Position numbers and translations under genes: made by a program
Notes under the pieces: generated by a model
Seen by the model: only the letters and a program-made list of their open reading frames with translations
Told to the model about the DNA's origin: nothing
Database searches by the model: none
Shown here: piece after piece, positions 13,683 to 21,598 of the stretch
Layout of the letters: each line of letters begins with the position of its first letter
Numbering within the stretch: the first letter of the stretch is position 1
Assembly (NCBI GenBank): GCA_964571815.1
Contig: CAZNDN010000052.1
Coordinates: 1-25,230 of the forward strand
Source: CAZNDN01 sp964571815
Lineage (GTDB): Bacteria; Fibrobacterota; Chitinivibrionia; Chitinivibrionales; WJKA01
DNA: 25,230 nucleotides
Direction of reading: 5' to 3'

Positions 13683-14909
13683 ATGCGAATCACATTCAAA
13701 ACACTGAATCGCCACATGCAGAAGGTGATCAACGATCGGTATGCCGATCTGGCCCATCTGCAGGAGCAGCTTTCGACGGGGCGTCGTCTTTTGCGCCCCT
13801 CGGACGATCCCTCGGATGTGGCGAATGCCCTGAAACTGCGCTCAAAGGTAAAACAGCTTTCACAGTACGAGAGCAATATCGAAGACGGCATGGGATTCAT
13901 GGCGGTGACCGACACGGCCCTGGTGAGCACCAACGATTTGATTCAGCGGATGCGTGAGCTGGCAATTCAGGCGTCCAACGATACCCTGTCCGTCAACGAA
14001 CGCTCCTATATCCTCAAGGAAGTTGAGCAGCTTATCCGGCAACTGCTCTCTATCGGCAACACCCGGTTCAAGGGCGACTACATCTTCGGCGGGACCCAGA
14101 CGCGCATCGCGCCCTTTCCGGTAGACGCGTCGCGGGCCTCGGATGCCGAAGACTACCGGGAGTACCGCATGGCATACTACGATGCCACGGATCCGTCGGG
14201 GCCTCCGTATCAACTGCGGAATTCGCTCACCGATGAAGCGATTACCAATATCATACCCAATACGTTCTCGCTGGATGTGGGTACGACACACTACGTTGAG
14301 GGCACCGATTACACTGTCGATTACGTCAACGGAACGATCACCCCGATCAACCCGGCACTCCAGGAGGACGTTTCCGAAGGAGGAGCCTTCGAGACGGGCC
14401 CCAATGGATTCTATACCACGGCGGGCTTTCAGATTGCGTTCGAGTACGTCACCAGGGGAAGGGACATCTACGGCGATACGGTCGAGAGCACCGGTGATGT
14501 CCTGCGAGAAATCGAAAGCGATATCGTTGTGCCGATCAATATTCCCGCCGAGGAATTCACTTTCAATGCCGATACCGGTGTCAACATGATCGAAGCCTTC
14601 ATTCGCTTCGGGCAGAACCTCAAACACAGCGACACCACGGCGATCGAGAGTTCAATTGGGGAGATCTCCGATGCATTCGAGAATATCCTTGCGGCGCAGA
14701 CAAAAAACGGCGCCAGGATGAACCGCTTCGAGACGACCAAGTCTCGCAACGAATTGCAGTACAACGAAACCACGCGTCTGCAGTCGGAGATAGAAGACGC
14801 GGAGTTTGCGGAAACCGTGGGGAAGTTTTCGCTGCTCGAAACAGTGTACAATGCGGCACTGCGTTCGGGCGCCCGGATCATCCAGCCGTCGCTGGCGGAC
14901 TTCTTGTAG
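13683..14909 (+). CDS. flgL: Flagellar hook-associated protein 3 (FlgL)
   Basis: 408 residues, longer than the 317 of the enteric protein. The start at ATG 13683 follows GGGAG. The N-terminal flagellin-like coiled coil shows LQEQLSTGRRLLRPSDDPSDV (about 26-46), then IQRMRELAIQASNDTLS and KGDYIFGGTQT. The C-terminus has the paired helix ending LLETVYNAALRSGARI and PSLADFL. The protein forms the second junction ring, between FlgK and filament. The extra length lies at about 150-290 and includes DYTVDYVNGTI (209-219), matching the module in FlgK. Strands such as GFQIAFEYVTRG follow. Last of the run starting at flgJ; the flagellin gene follows after 183 bases. Confidence 0.95.
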   Translation: MRITFKTLNRHMQKVINDRYADLAHLQEQLSTGRRLLRPSDDPSDVANALKLRSKVKQLSQYESNIEDGMGFMAVTDTALVSTNDLIQRMRELAIQASNDTLSVNERSYILKEVEQLIRQLLSIGNTRFKGDYIFGGTQTRIAPFPVDASRASDAEDYREYRMAYYDATDPSGPPYQLRNSLTDEAITNIIPNTFSLDVGTTHYVEGTDYTVDYVNGTITPINPALQEDVSEGGAFETGPNGFYTTAGFQIAFEYVTRGRDIYGDTVESTGDVLREIESDIVVPINIPAEEFTFNADTGVNMIEAFIRFGQNLKHSDTTAIESSIGEISDAFENILAAQTKNGARMNRFETTKSRNELQYNETTRLQSEIEDAEFAETVGKFSLLETVYNAALRSGARIIQPSLADFL

Positions 14910-14999
14910 GATACTGCCGGCGGGGGAGGGAGGGACCGGATAGAAGCACGAGTCACCGGCCTGCTGCGCGAGGGCGCAGGGGCGCAGGAAGTGACGCAC

Positions 15000-15099
15000 G
15001 CAGGGAAGCGGGCATAGTCAGGACGACTTGATGAGGGCAGTCAGGTAAGAGTACCGACTGCAGGGAGGCACCATTACTCAAAGGAGGGTACTATGCCTC
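15000..15099 (+). promoter_or_regulatory. Flagellin mRNA leader with candidate CsrA sites and RBS hairpin
   Basis: Three ANGGA motifs, the CsrA core, are seen at 15002-15006, 15062-15066 and 15081-15085. The last is the ribosome binding site itself (AAAGGAGGG). The first two lie in a repeated 10-mer GCAGGGARGC at 15000-15009 and 15060-15069, offset by exactly 60. GAGGCA (15065-15070) can pair with TGCCTC (15094-15099), enclosing the ribosome binding site and start codon. CTC (15077-15079) could pair with GAG (15084-15086). No clear promoter is seen in 14910-15092. Confidence 0.6.
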
Positions 15100-15938
15100 G
15101 CATCAATCACAACATTCCCGCGATGATCACGGGAACGGCTCTTCGCCAGGTGGAGCGGCGGCTTTCGAAGTCGCTGGAGAAACTGTCAACCGGACTGCGG
15201 GTGAATCGTGCCGCCGACGACGCGGCGGGTCTGAGCATTTCGGAGCAGTTGCGGACCCAGGTTCGCGGGCTTGCGATGGGTATCAGGAATGCGCAGGACG
15301 GGATTTCCCTGATCAACATCGCCGAAGGTGCACTCATTGAGGTCGAAGACATGCTTCAGCGCATGCGCGAACTCTGTATCCAGGCGGCCAACGACACGCT
15401 GACCTCGACCGAGCGCAACTACGTCGGTGTGGAGTTCAACCAGCTTCGAATCGAAATCGATCGTATCTGCAACGGAACTCAGTACAACAGTCAGAAGTTG
15501 CTCAACGGTACGGCGGTCTGGTCAACGGGCGGTGTTATCCATGTCGGGCCCAACGATAATTCCGACGGTGCCGATGTGGTCACGATTACGATTACCGGCG
15601 TTGATACCACGACAATGGGTATCAGTACGTCAAGCAACGTTTTCGTAACCACGCAGAGCGAGGCTACGGCGGCAATTTCGTCGTTGGACGTGGCACTGAC
15701 CAGCGTCAATACGCTCAGGGCCGACCTTGGTGCGAAAGTCAATCGGCTTGAGCATGCCCTGCTGAACCAGGAGAACCAGGAGCAGAACATGGCGGCCGCC
15801 GAGTCGGTGATTCGTGACGCCGACTTCGCCAAGGAAACAACGGAGTTCACGCGGAACCAGATCATTCAGCAGTCTGCGACGGCCATGCTGACGCAGGCGA
15901 ACATGGTGCCCCAAAGCGTCCTGGGATTGCTTCAGTAG
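15093..15938 (+). CDS. fliC: Flagellin (short, FlaB-like)
   Basis: 281 residues from the ATG at 15093, 4 bases after AAAGGAGGG. The N-terminal D0/D1 signature is INHNIPAM, then LEKLSTGLRVNRAADDAAGL and GIRNAQDGISLI. The C-terminal signature is AESVIRDADFAKETTEFTRN followed by QANMVPQSVLGLLQ. The variable D2/D3 domains are almost absent: only about 45 residues (145-190) separate the conserved arms. These are rich in Thr/Ser (TTTMGISTSSNVFVTTQS), possible O-glycosylation sites. Two cysteines are present in D1, C95 (RELCIQAAND) and C126 (DRICNGTQ), where most flagellins have none. It is the filament subunit, exported by the flagellar type III system with FliS help (fliS is not in the window). 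It is probably regulated through its mRNA leader by CsrA and FliW, encoded just downstream. Confidence 0.97.
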   Translation: MPRINHNIPAMITGTALRQVERRLSKSLEKLSTGLRVNRAADDAAGLSISEQLRTQVRGLAMGIRNAQDGISLINIAEGALIEVEDMLQRMRELCIQAANDTLTSTERNYVGVEFNQLRIEIDRICNGTQYNSQKLLNGTAVWSTGGVIHVGPNDNSDGADVVTITITGVDTTTMGISTSSNVFVTTQSEATAAISSLDVALTSVNTLRADLGAKVNRLEHALLNQENQEQNMAAAESVIRDADFAKETTEFTRNQIIQQSATAMLTQANMVPQSVLGLLQ

Positions 15939-15955
15939 GACCCTTTGGCTGATGG

Positions 15956-16000
15956 AGCCGGCGCCGGCTGACTGGACAAAGCCGGTGCCGGGGGACCGGC
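15956..16000. terminator. GC-rich palindromes after the flagellin gene
   Basis: AGCCGGCGCCGGCT (15956-15969) is a perfect 14-base palindrome. GCCGGT (15981-15986) pairs with ACCGGC (15995-16000) across 8 bases. No T-tract follows either, so an ordinary intrinsic terminator is doubtful. They may protect the 3' end of the abundant flagellin transcript or reduce read-through into fliW. Confidence 0.4.
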
Positions 16001-16102
16001 CGGGACAGGATTGGGCCTTTCCATCTTGACAACGAGTGTGGGATTAACCCATTTTCCCTGTGCCTGTGTTTGTAAAACGCCGTAGTGCGGCGGTAGACCA
16101 AT

Positions 16103-16522
16103 ATGACCGATTTCTTCAAAGATCTCGTCTACTCCAAAGACGATGTCATTGTGTTTGAAAAAGGGCTTCCCGGCTTCGAGGATCACCGGGAATTCGTGCT
16201 GGTACAAACCGCGGAATATGCGCCCTTCGAGTGGCTGGCATGCGTTGACGGCTCGCGTATCCGATTCGCCGTGCTCAACCCCATGCTGTTCAGGCCCGAC
16301 TATTCACCAAAAATCACCAGAGAACAGCTTGACGAACTGGGTATTGCAAAGCCGGAGGATATCCTCATCTATTCCATTGTGACCATCCAGGCGAACCCGG
16401 CGGAGTCCACCGCCAATCTGGCCGGTCCCGTGGTCATTAATCGCCTGCGAAAAATGGGCAGGCAGGTGATTCTGGAAGACGATCGTTACAGTACGCGGGA
16501 GCCGATCCTGGGGAAGAAGTGA
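16103..16522 (+). CDS. fliW: FliW flagellar assembly factor
   Basis: 139 residues from the ATG at 16103; the ribosome binding site is weak. Family blocks are visible: VIVFEKGLPGFEDHREFVLV (about 15-34), then PFEWLACVD, RFAVLNPMLFRPDY, and the C-terminal AESTANLAGPVVINRLRKMGRQV. FliW binds newly made flagellin; when flagellin is exported, FliW is freed and antagonises CsrA. This is established in Bacillus and Campylobacter. The gene is followed by csrA after only 3 bases, so the two should be made together. TTGACA at 16026-16031 might be a -35 box, but no good -10 box is at the right spacing. Confidence 0.97.
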   Translation: MTDFFKDLVYSKDDVIVFEKGLPGFEDHREFVLVQTAEYAPFEWLACVDGSRIRFAVLNPMLFRPDYSPKITREQLDELGIAKPEDILIYSIVTIQANPAESTANLAGPVVINRLRKMGRQVILEDDRYSTREPILGKK

Positions 16523-16525
16523 GCC

Positions 16526-16762
16526 ATGCTCGTACTTACGCGAAAACTCGGTGAATCGATACGAATCGGTGACAGTATTGTCGTGAAGGTGGTTGATCTG
16601 GACAACCGTCATGTGAAACTCGGTATCGAGGCCCCACGGAGTATCTCCGTGAATCGTGAAGAGATTTACCAGCGAATACAAGAAGAAAACAAGGCGGCTT
16701 CAGCTTCGGGAGATGCAAGTGTCAAAAGCATTGCCGACGCTTTCCGGAAGAAGAAGCAGTAG
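16526..16762 (+). CDS. csrA: Carbon storage regulator CsrA
   Basis: 78 residues. The family start MLVLTRKLGESIRIGD is intact, including the L4 and R6 RNA-contact positions. VKLGIEAPRSISVNREEIYQ carries the second RNA-binding patch with the conserved Arg before EEIY. The C-terminal tail (QEENKAASASGDASVKSIAD, then KKKQ) is about 15 residues longer than in the E. coli protein. CsrA dimers bind ANGGA motifs and commonly block ribosome entry on target mRNA. The nearest likely target is the flagellin leader at 15000-15099. The RBS area overlaps the end of fliW, so expression is likely coupled. Confidence 0.97.
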   Translation: MLVLTRKLGESIRIGDSIVVKVVDLDNRHVKLGIEAPRSISVNREEIYQRIQEENKAASASGDASVKSIADAFRKKKQ

Positions 16763-16984
16763 GCCCCCACCGGTTTTTCCCCTCTCTTTCATAACACCCA
16801 AAGGTCCTTCCCCGGCAGGAAAAACTTTCCTCCGTCGGTACCATTTTCACCCCTGCCCGTGAAGGCCGTTCAACCGATTGGGGTACAACCGGCCGCAAGG
16901 CCCAATATGTAGCAGCCCTTTTCGGCCCGGTTTTTGCTTGACTTCGGGTATGCGGCGGGGCTTGATACCGTCGGGGGGATAGTT

Positions 16985-17320
16985 ATGCGGCGTGAAGACG
17001 GTCGGGGGGAGGCTATGCGAGAACGAGAGCCGACGGGGCAGGTAATTGCAGAGAAGGGGTGGTCGATCGGAGACGTTTCACGAGCCTGCGGCGTACCGGT
17101 TCATACGATTCGCTTCTGGGAGAAGGAGCTGTCCGGCTATCTCGCACCTCCGCGCACAACCGGGGGCCGGCGGCGGTACACCGGGAGCGATATACAACGC
17201 TTGCGAGAAGTGCGGAAGCTCTTGTGGGAGTACCGTTTCACCATCGAGGGAGTCGCGAAGCTCCTTGCCGGCCGAACCACCGAGGATGTGGTGCCGCCGC
17301 TGCTTCGCGAAGTGGCATGA
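16985..17320 (+). CDS. MerR-family transcriptional regulator
   Basis: 111 residues from the ATG at 16985; ATG 17015 is a fair alternative because all recognisable sequence begins after it. The winged helix-turn-helix is clear: WSIGDVSRACGVPVHTIRFW (about 26-45), then RTTGGRRRYTGSDIQRLREV. The DNA-binding domain is nearly the whole protein. Only about 20 residues follow, so no dimerising coiled coil or effector domain of normal length is present. This matches short MerR-like proteins seen in many phyla with unknown ligands. A TTGACT at 16938-16943 could be part of its promoter; no matching -10 box is convincing. It lies 43 bases upstream of the glycosyltransferase-TPR gene in the same direction, so co-transcription is likely. 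Confidence 0.87.
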   Translation: MRREDGRGEAMREREPTGQVIAEKGWSIGDVSRACGVPVHTIRFWEKELSGYLAPPRTTGGRRRYTGSDIQRLREVRKLLWEYRFTIEGVAKLLAGRTTEDVVPPLLREVA

Positions 17321-17362
17321 GTTTCGGGTAGTTGGTGTCATACGTTCCAGGGAGGGTTTGCT

Positions 17363-19147
17363 ATGGACAGGCAGAGTCGGCGTACGGTGATTTCCGGAGA
17401 CAAGGGCGACGTGGAGTTGTTGCGGCGAGCATGTCGCGACGGCGAAATCAGTGTCAATGAGTTTGCCTACAGGGCGGCGTGCGCTTACCTTTCCGATCGA
17501 AAGCCGTTTCGTGCCCGCGGGTTGTTGAACCTGCTGGATCGCGGGTACCTGCCCGCCGAAGGGATGCCGAGTGCGGGGGAGCTTCTCCGGCGAATCGAGA
17601 CTTCGTCGCCCTCCTCCCTTCCCACCTGCTCGTTGAACATGATCGCACGCAATGAAGAGTGTGGTATCGCCGAGGCGCTTGACTCGGTGGACGAAATCAT
17701 GGATGAGATAGTCGTTGTCGATACGGGCTCGTCGGATTCCACCTGTTCGATTGCCCGACTTTACGGTGCGACGATTCTGCATGCGGAGTGGCATGATGAT
17801 TTCAGCGAGGCCAGAAACAAGGCACTGGAGGCCAGTTCCGGCGACTGGATATTCTGGATGGACGCCGATGACAGGGTGGACGCCGGCAGTTGCCGGGCGT
17901 TGCGCGCGTTGTGGCACGGGGCCGACTCCGGTGTCTACGCTTTCTGCGTGGCCAACGAGAAGCAGGCATTTCAGGGGCCGGAATTCATGCAGTTCAGGCT
18001 CTTCCCGCGGTTGCCCGGCATACGGTTTGAGCGCCCCGTCCACGAGCAGGTGGTCTTCAGTGCCCGGGCGGCGGGCCTGACACCGACACCGTGCCCGAAT
18101 ATTCGAATCGTACACACAGGGTACAACGATCCACTTCTGCACAAGAAGAAGGCTCGTCGAAACATGAGAATTTTACATGCCGCCCTTGAGAGGGAACCCG
18201 ATGACGCGGCGCTGCGGCTCAGCCTGGGGGAAAGTCACACGATTCTCGGAGAGATCGAACGTGCCCTTGAGGTTTTCCATGGTATCGCCGGGGAGGCGGA
18301 CTACTACGCAACGCATCGCGACGCGTATGTGCAGGCACATTTCAATATCGGTTGGCTTGAGCGCGGCAGGGGCAATGCCGGCGAGGCCCTGCGGTATTTG
18401 TACCGCTGCCTCTATCTTGACGCTTCGCGGATGGAGGCCTTTTATCTGATAGGCCTTATCAGTCTCGAAAAGCGCGACATCAGGCGCGCGTTCAGCTCTT
18501 TTGTGTATGCCGCGAACAGTGCCCCCAGGCTGCGATTCATATCAGCGGTCGACAGGCGCACCATCCGGATGAAATCTCTGTACCATGCGGCGGAGATCCT
18601 TCTGAGTTGGGAGCGGCACAGCCAGGCCCGGGACCTGCTTCAGTCGGCCATAGAGCATTTCCCGCGGGTTGTGGAGTATTACTCGCAGATGGGGCTTGCG
18701 CTGGCGGGTCTGGGACGGCTCAAGGAAGCGGCAACGTACCTGGCCGATTCACTTCGCGCTTCCCCGGAGAGAAATCCGGGAGCGTACGAGGGGCTGGCCC
18801 GCATCTATCTTCAGTTGAACGATCCGGAGAAGGCGGCGCGGCTTCTGCTCGACGCCCTCGACCGAAATTCCGAATCGGCCGGTGTATACTCGCTCATGGG
18901 TGACCTCTGCTACCTGGGCAGGCGGGTGGAACCCGCCCTGGAGGGATATCGTAAGGCCCTGCATCAGTATCCGAACTTCCCACCGGACCAGGAGGCGCTT
19001 CTCTGGAAGGCGGCTTCCTCCGCTTTGGAGAGCGGTCACGTCGAAGAAGCACGGGAGTACCTGTCCCGGCTCACCAGTGACTCAGGTCAGGATTCACGGG
19101 CCGCGAAGATCCTTCGTGAGCTGGAAGCCACACCGCAGGCAGCCTGA
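17363..19147 (+). CDS. Family-2 glycosyltransferase with long TPR tail
   Basis: 594 residues from the ATG at 17363, after GGGAGGG. An N-terminal extension of about 85 residues with helix pairs (possible half-TPR) precedes the GT-A domain. That domain shows CSLNMIARNEE (89-99), DEIVVVDTGSSDST (114-127) and WMDADD (165-170). RFERPVHEQVVFSARAAG follows, parallel to RFERRIHEQ in the 8384-9877 protein. The C-terminal 300 residues are TPR units, for example AHFNIGWLERGRGNAGEALR and AYEGLARIYLQLNDPEKAAR. The enzyme is soluble and probably modifies a protein acceptor held by the TPR superhelix. The position next to the flagellin, fliW and csrA genes makes the filament a candidate target (inference). 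Confidence 0.9.
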   Translation: MDRQSRRTVISGDKGDVELLRRACRDGEISVNEFAYRAACAYLSDRKPFRARGLLNLLDRGYLPAEGMPSAGELLRRIETSSPSSLPTCSLNMIARNEECGIAEALDSVDEIMDEIVVVDTGSSDSTCSIARLYGATILHAEWHDDFSEARNKALEASSGDWIFWMDADDRVDAGSCRALRALWHGADSGVYAFCVANEKQAFQGPEFMQFRLFPRLPGIRFERPVHEQVVFSARAAGLTPTPCPNIRIVHTGYNDPLLHKKKARRNMRILHAALEREPDDAALRLSLGESHTILGEIERALEVFHGIAGEADYYATHRDAYVQAHFNIGWLERGRGNAGEALRYLYRCLYLDASRMEAFYLIGLISLEKRDIRRAFSSFVYAANSAPRLRFISAVDRRTIRMKSLYHAAEILLSWERHSQARDLLQSAIEHFPRVVEYYSQMGLALAGLGRLKEAATYLADSLRASPERNPGAYEGLARIYLQLNDPEKAARLLLDALDRNSESAGVYSLMGDLCYLGRRVEPALEGYRKALHQYPNFPPDQEALLWKAASSALESGHVEEAREYLSRLTSDSGQDSRAAKILRELEATPQAA

Positions 19148-19193
19148 TTCACGGTCGTGACGGCCCTTCAGTGCACGGAAAGATTCGATCGAT

Positions 19194-19379
19194 TCAGGAA
19201 TGGGCCCAGGGTTCGGAGACCAGCACGTGCGTACTGTTGTCGCTGGTGTTAAACCAGAAGCACACCCGTCGGCCCTCTGTTGTGAAGCAGTCGGAGAGGT
19301 CGGTTTTGGTGTTGGGCGGCAGTATCACTTTGTACTTTTGGCGCGCCCGCTGGATCAGCTTGTCCTTGATTTGGTTCAT
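19194..19379 (-). CDS. Small conserved-looking hypothetical protein
   Basis: 61 residues from the ATG at 19377-19379; no clear ribosome binding site precedes it. The N-terminus is helical and basic (MNQIKDKLIQRARQKY). It is followed by a compact beta-like part: KVILPPNTKTDLSDCFTTEG, then RRVCFWFNTSDNSTHVL. The composition is that of a small folded protein, unlike the Arg/Pro/Ser-rich shadow frames around it. Two cysteines occur (in DCFTT and VCFWF). It is convergent with the glycosyltransferase gene and divergent from pdxA. I do not recognise a function. The longer in-frame extension up to 19619 crosses low-complexity sequence and the poly-T run and is rejected. Confidence 0.6.
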   Translation of the reverse strand: MNQIKDKLIQRARQKYKVILPPNTKTDLSDCFTTEGRRVCFWFNTSDNSTHVLVSEPWAHS

Positions 19380-19603
19380 ACTACATGTATCGGAAGATTT
19401 GGCTGGAATATTGAGGGCTTGCCGAATTTTTTTTTGAGGTTGCGAAGCCGGTGGAGGGGCCGTGCTTCTGTTCCCTGAACGACCCGCCGGCCTCGTCGAC
19501 TTTCGGGCCCGTCTCCCGCCGTCGGATACTGACGTCCCGGTTGGTCCACGAATACTTCTGGGATGTATTTTCCGCTTTTCCCCAACCACGAGGGAGTCCG
19601 CGG
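19380..19603. other. Intergenic stretch upstream of pdxA with a poly-T run
   Basis: 224 bases. A run of nine T (near 19426-19435) follows GCTTGCCGAA but has no stable stem in front, so it is not a convincing terminator. AGGGAG (19591-19596) is the ribosome binding site for pdxA. No gene is supported. Confidence 0.4.
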
Positions 19604-20590
19604 GTGACGCCTCTTGCACTTACCATGGGAGACCCGGCCGGCATTGGTCCCGAAATAGCGGTGAAGGCATTGTCGGGGCGTTCGGACAACGAAGTGGACG
19701 TTGTAGTAATCGGTGACGAATCGGTGCTTCGGGAAGCTGCGCGGGAACTGGGGAGGAGTGTGCGATTCAATAGCGTCGAGCGTCCCGCCGATTGTGCGTC
19801 GGGAGCCGTCAATGTTCTGGACATGAACATCATTCGACCCGGGGATTACCGGGTGGGCACGATTGACCCGCGGTGCGGGCATGCCGCGTTTCGGTACATT
19901 GTGAAGGCTATCGAGCTTGCTCTCCAGGGGGAGGTTGGAGCGGTCGTGACTAATCCGATCAACAAGGAGGCGCTGAAGCTGGCGGGAATCGGGTTTACCG
20001 GGCACACGGAGATATGCGCCCATTACACGGGGACCAGGGATTTCTCGATGATGTTCAAACTGGGTTCGGTGTCGGTGGTTCACGTCACGACCCATTGCTC
20101 GCTCAGGGAGGCCATAGATTTGGTGGATACGCGACGGGTCACCATGAATATCCGGCTCCTGGACCGCGCCCTGAAGGACTTGGGCGTTTCCCGTCCACGG
20201 ATAGCGGTCGGCGGACTGAATCCTCACGCGGGAGAACACGGGATGTTCGGGGATGAAGAACAGCATCGTATTGCCCCGGCGGTTGCCGGGTCGCGCGGAG
20301 CGGGAATTGACGTCTCCGGGCCGTTTCCTCCTGATACGGTCTTCATGAGGGCATTCAGGGGAGAGTTCGACGGAGTGGTGGCGATGCTTCACGACCACGG
20401 CTTCGTCGCCCTCAAATCACGGGATTTCGAAAGCGGCGTCAATATCACGCTTGGACTGCCGATTATCCGGACGTCGGTAGGTCACGGCACGGCCATGGAT
20501 ATTGCCGGCACGTCCGGGGCATCGGAGCAAAGTCTTCTTGCGGCCATCGAAGCGGCCGACCTTATCAGGAGGCATCGGAGTCGAGCTTGA
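19604..20590 (+). CDS. pdxA: 4-hydroxythreonine-4-phosphate dehydrogenase (PdxA family)
   Basis: 328 residues from the GTG at 19604, chosen for AGGGAG seven bases before it and the family opening TPLALTMGDPAGIGPE; a longer frame from 19451 adds unrelated residues. PdxA oxidises 4-phosphohydroxy-L-threonine with NAD in the DXP-dependent pyridoxal phosphate pathway. Substrate-binding GHTE is at 133-136. Metal ligands are H164 (THCSLREA), H208 (LNPHAGE) and H263 (MLHDHGF). The C-terminal block GVNITLGLPIIRTSVGHGTA, then MDIAGT, is intact. The usual HDQG motif reads HDHG here. Close relatives act on 4-phospho-D-threonate or erythronate (PdxA2 group), so the exact substrate is not settled. The gene stands alone. 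Confidence 0.93.
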   Translation: MTPLALTMGDPAGIGPEIAVKALSGRSDNEVDVVVIGDESVLREAARELGRSVRFNSVERPADCASGAVNVLDMNIIRPGDYRVGTIDPRCGHAAFRYIVKAIELALQGEVGAVVTNPINKEALKLAGIGFTGHTEICAHYTGTRDFSMMFKLGSVSVVHVTTHCSLREAIDLVDTRRVTMNIRLLDRALKDLGVSRPRIAVGGLNPHAGEHGMFGDEEQHRIAPAVAGSRGAGIDVSGPFPPDTVFMRAFRGEFDGVVAMLHDHGFVALKSRDFESGVNITLGLPIIRTSVGHGTAMDIAGTSGASEQSLLAAIEAADLIRRHRSRA

Positions 20591-20680
20591 GCGCCGCGCA
20601 TCCGACAAGGTTACCTCCGTCGGGGCGGCAGCACCAATCGAAAGGCCGCGAGCGCGAGGCCGGCCGTTTTCCGAACGGTG

Positions 20681-21598
20681 CTACAATTCGTGGATCCACA
20701 GGGGCCGATAGCTTGTGTAAAGGCCTTCCCGGTAGGCAAGCATAACCACTTCGGTCATGCTTCCACGCTTTATGTTGATGATGAGGCGGTCGATGGTTTC
20801 GCGGGAGATGAACAGCCCCTTCCCGTGTTCGTCAAATAGTCCTTCGGAGAGCCCGTCGGGCCCCTTGGTCATATTCCGCTCCAGCCAGTAGAGCACTTCT
20901 TCCCTGGAGAGACTCCCGCTTCGGTCACGAACCGCCACTCCTGCTTTCTCCTGGTCGACGGCCCATGAGACGGTGACTTCCTGATGTGGTTCGAGGACGA
21001 CGTCAAGCGTCCACTCGCTTTTGGCTTCTCCCCGCTCTCCGCGGGCGCCGTAGTAGACGGCGTTGACCAGGATTTCGCCCAGAGACTGACGCACTCTCCT
21101 GCCGCGAACGGAATCAGGCATATTCTCCACGACTTCGCGCACCGCCGTCTCGATGTCGTCGGATGAGCGTATCGGCACCTCGTGGACTTCTCCTCCGACG
21201 TAACGATGCAGCCCGAAGACCTCTTCGGTGATAATGTTCCGGACAAGCATTTCTATCTCGCCGAAATTGAAGGGATTGGTTTTGGCAATGATGTTGCCGA
21301 CCTGGTGTTCCTTGGCCAGGCGAATGTAGTCACGCACGTCGTAGGCGGTGATAAGGGCCGTTTTGAGGTCCGGATTCCGACCCGTGGCTTCCCTGATCAG
21401 CTCGAAGCCTTTCATGCCCGGCATGTTGATATCGGAGAGCAGCAAGTCTATGGGTTCCTGATCCAGTACGGCCAGTGCGGCCCTTCCACTGTCGGCGCAC
21501 CGTACAACATAGCCCTTTTCGGAAAGGAACTCCTGCAGGACTTCTCTGAGGTCCTTCTCATCGTCAACCACAAGAATGGTGCCGGCGTTCGTGGTCAT
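20681..21598 (-). CDS. Response regulator with receiver and RsbW-like HATPase output
   Basis: 305 residues from the ATG at 21598, which overlaps the kinase stop (ATGA). The receiver (1-125) has acidic pair D12-D13, phospho-acceptor D56 in LLLSDINMPGMKG, switch T84 (LITAYD) and K106 (IIAKTNPF). A linker (about 125-165) leads to a GHKL ATPase-like domain. This shows SLGEILVNAVYYGAR (N-box), VRDRSGSLSREEVL in place of the normal DxGxG, and EHGKGLFISRETIDRL (G2-like). It has no HTH, so it probably does not bind DNA. The layout resembles anti-sigma-factor Ser/Thr kinases (RsbW/SpoIIAB) placed under phosphorylation control. The target could be an anti-sigma-factor antagonist or a sigma factor, not seen in the window (inference). 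Translation is coupled to the kinase. Confidence 0.87.
   Translation of the reverse strand: MTTNAGTILVVDDEKDLREVLQEFLSEKGYVVRCADSGRAALAVLDQEPIDLLLSDINMPGMKGFELIREATGRNPDLKTALITAYDVRDYIRLAKEHQVGNIIAKTNPFNFGEIEMLVRNIITEEVFGLHRYVGGEVHEVPIRSSDDIETAVREVVENMPDSVRGRRVRQSLGEILVNAVYYGARGERGEAKSEWTLDVVLEPHQEVTVSWAVDQEKAGVAVRDRSGSLSREEVLYWLERNMTKGPDGLSEGLFDEHGKGLFISRETIDRLIINIKRGSMTEVVMLAYREGLYTSYRPLWIHEL

Noticed and set aside
16817..16831. AGGAAA-AAC-TTTCCT as a terminator after csrA
   Set aside because: The stem is weak, the loop is three bases, and no T-tract follows.
17078..18142. 354-residue open frame on the minus strand
   Set aside because: It is antisense to the MerR and glycosyltransferase-TPR genes and has no domain signature.
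19426..19435. Run of nine T as an intrinsic terminator
   Set aside because: No stable stem precedes it on either strand.
19376..20398. 340-residue open frame on the minus strand
   Set aside because: It is antisense to pdxA, a clear family member.
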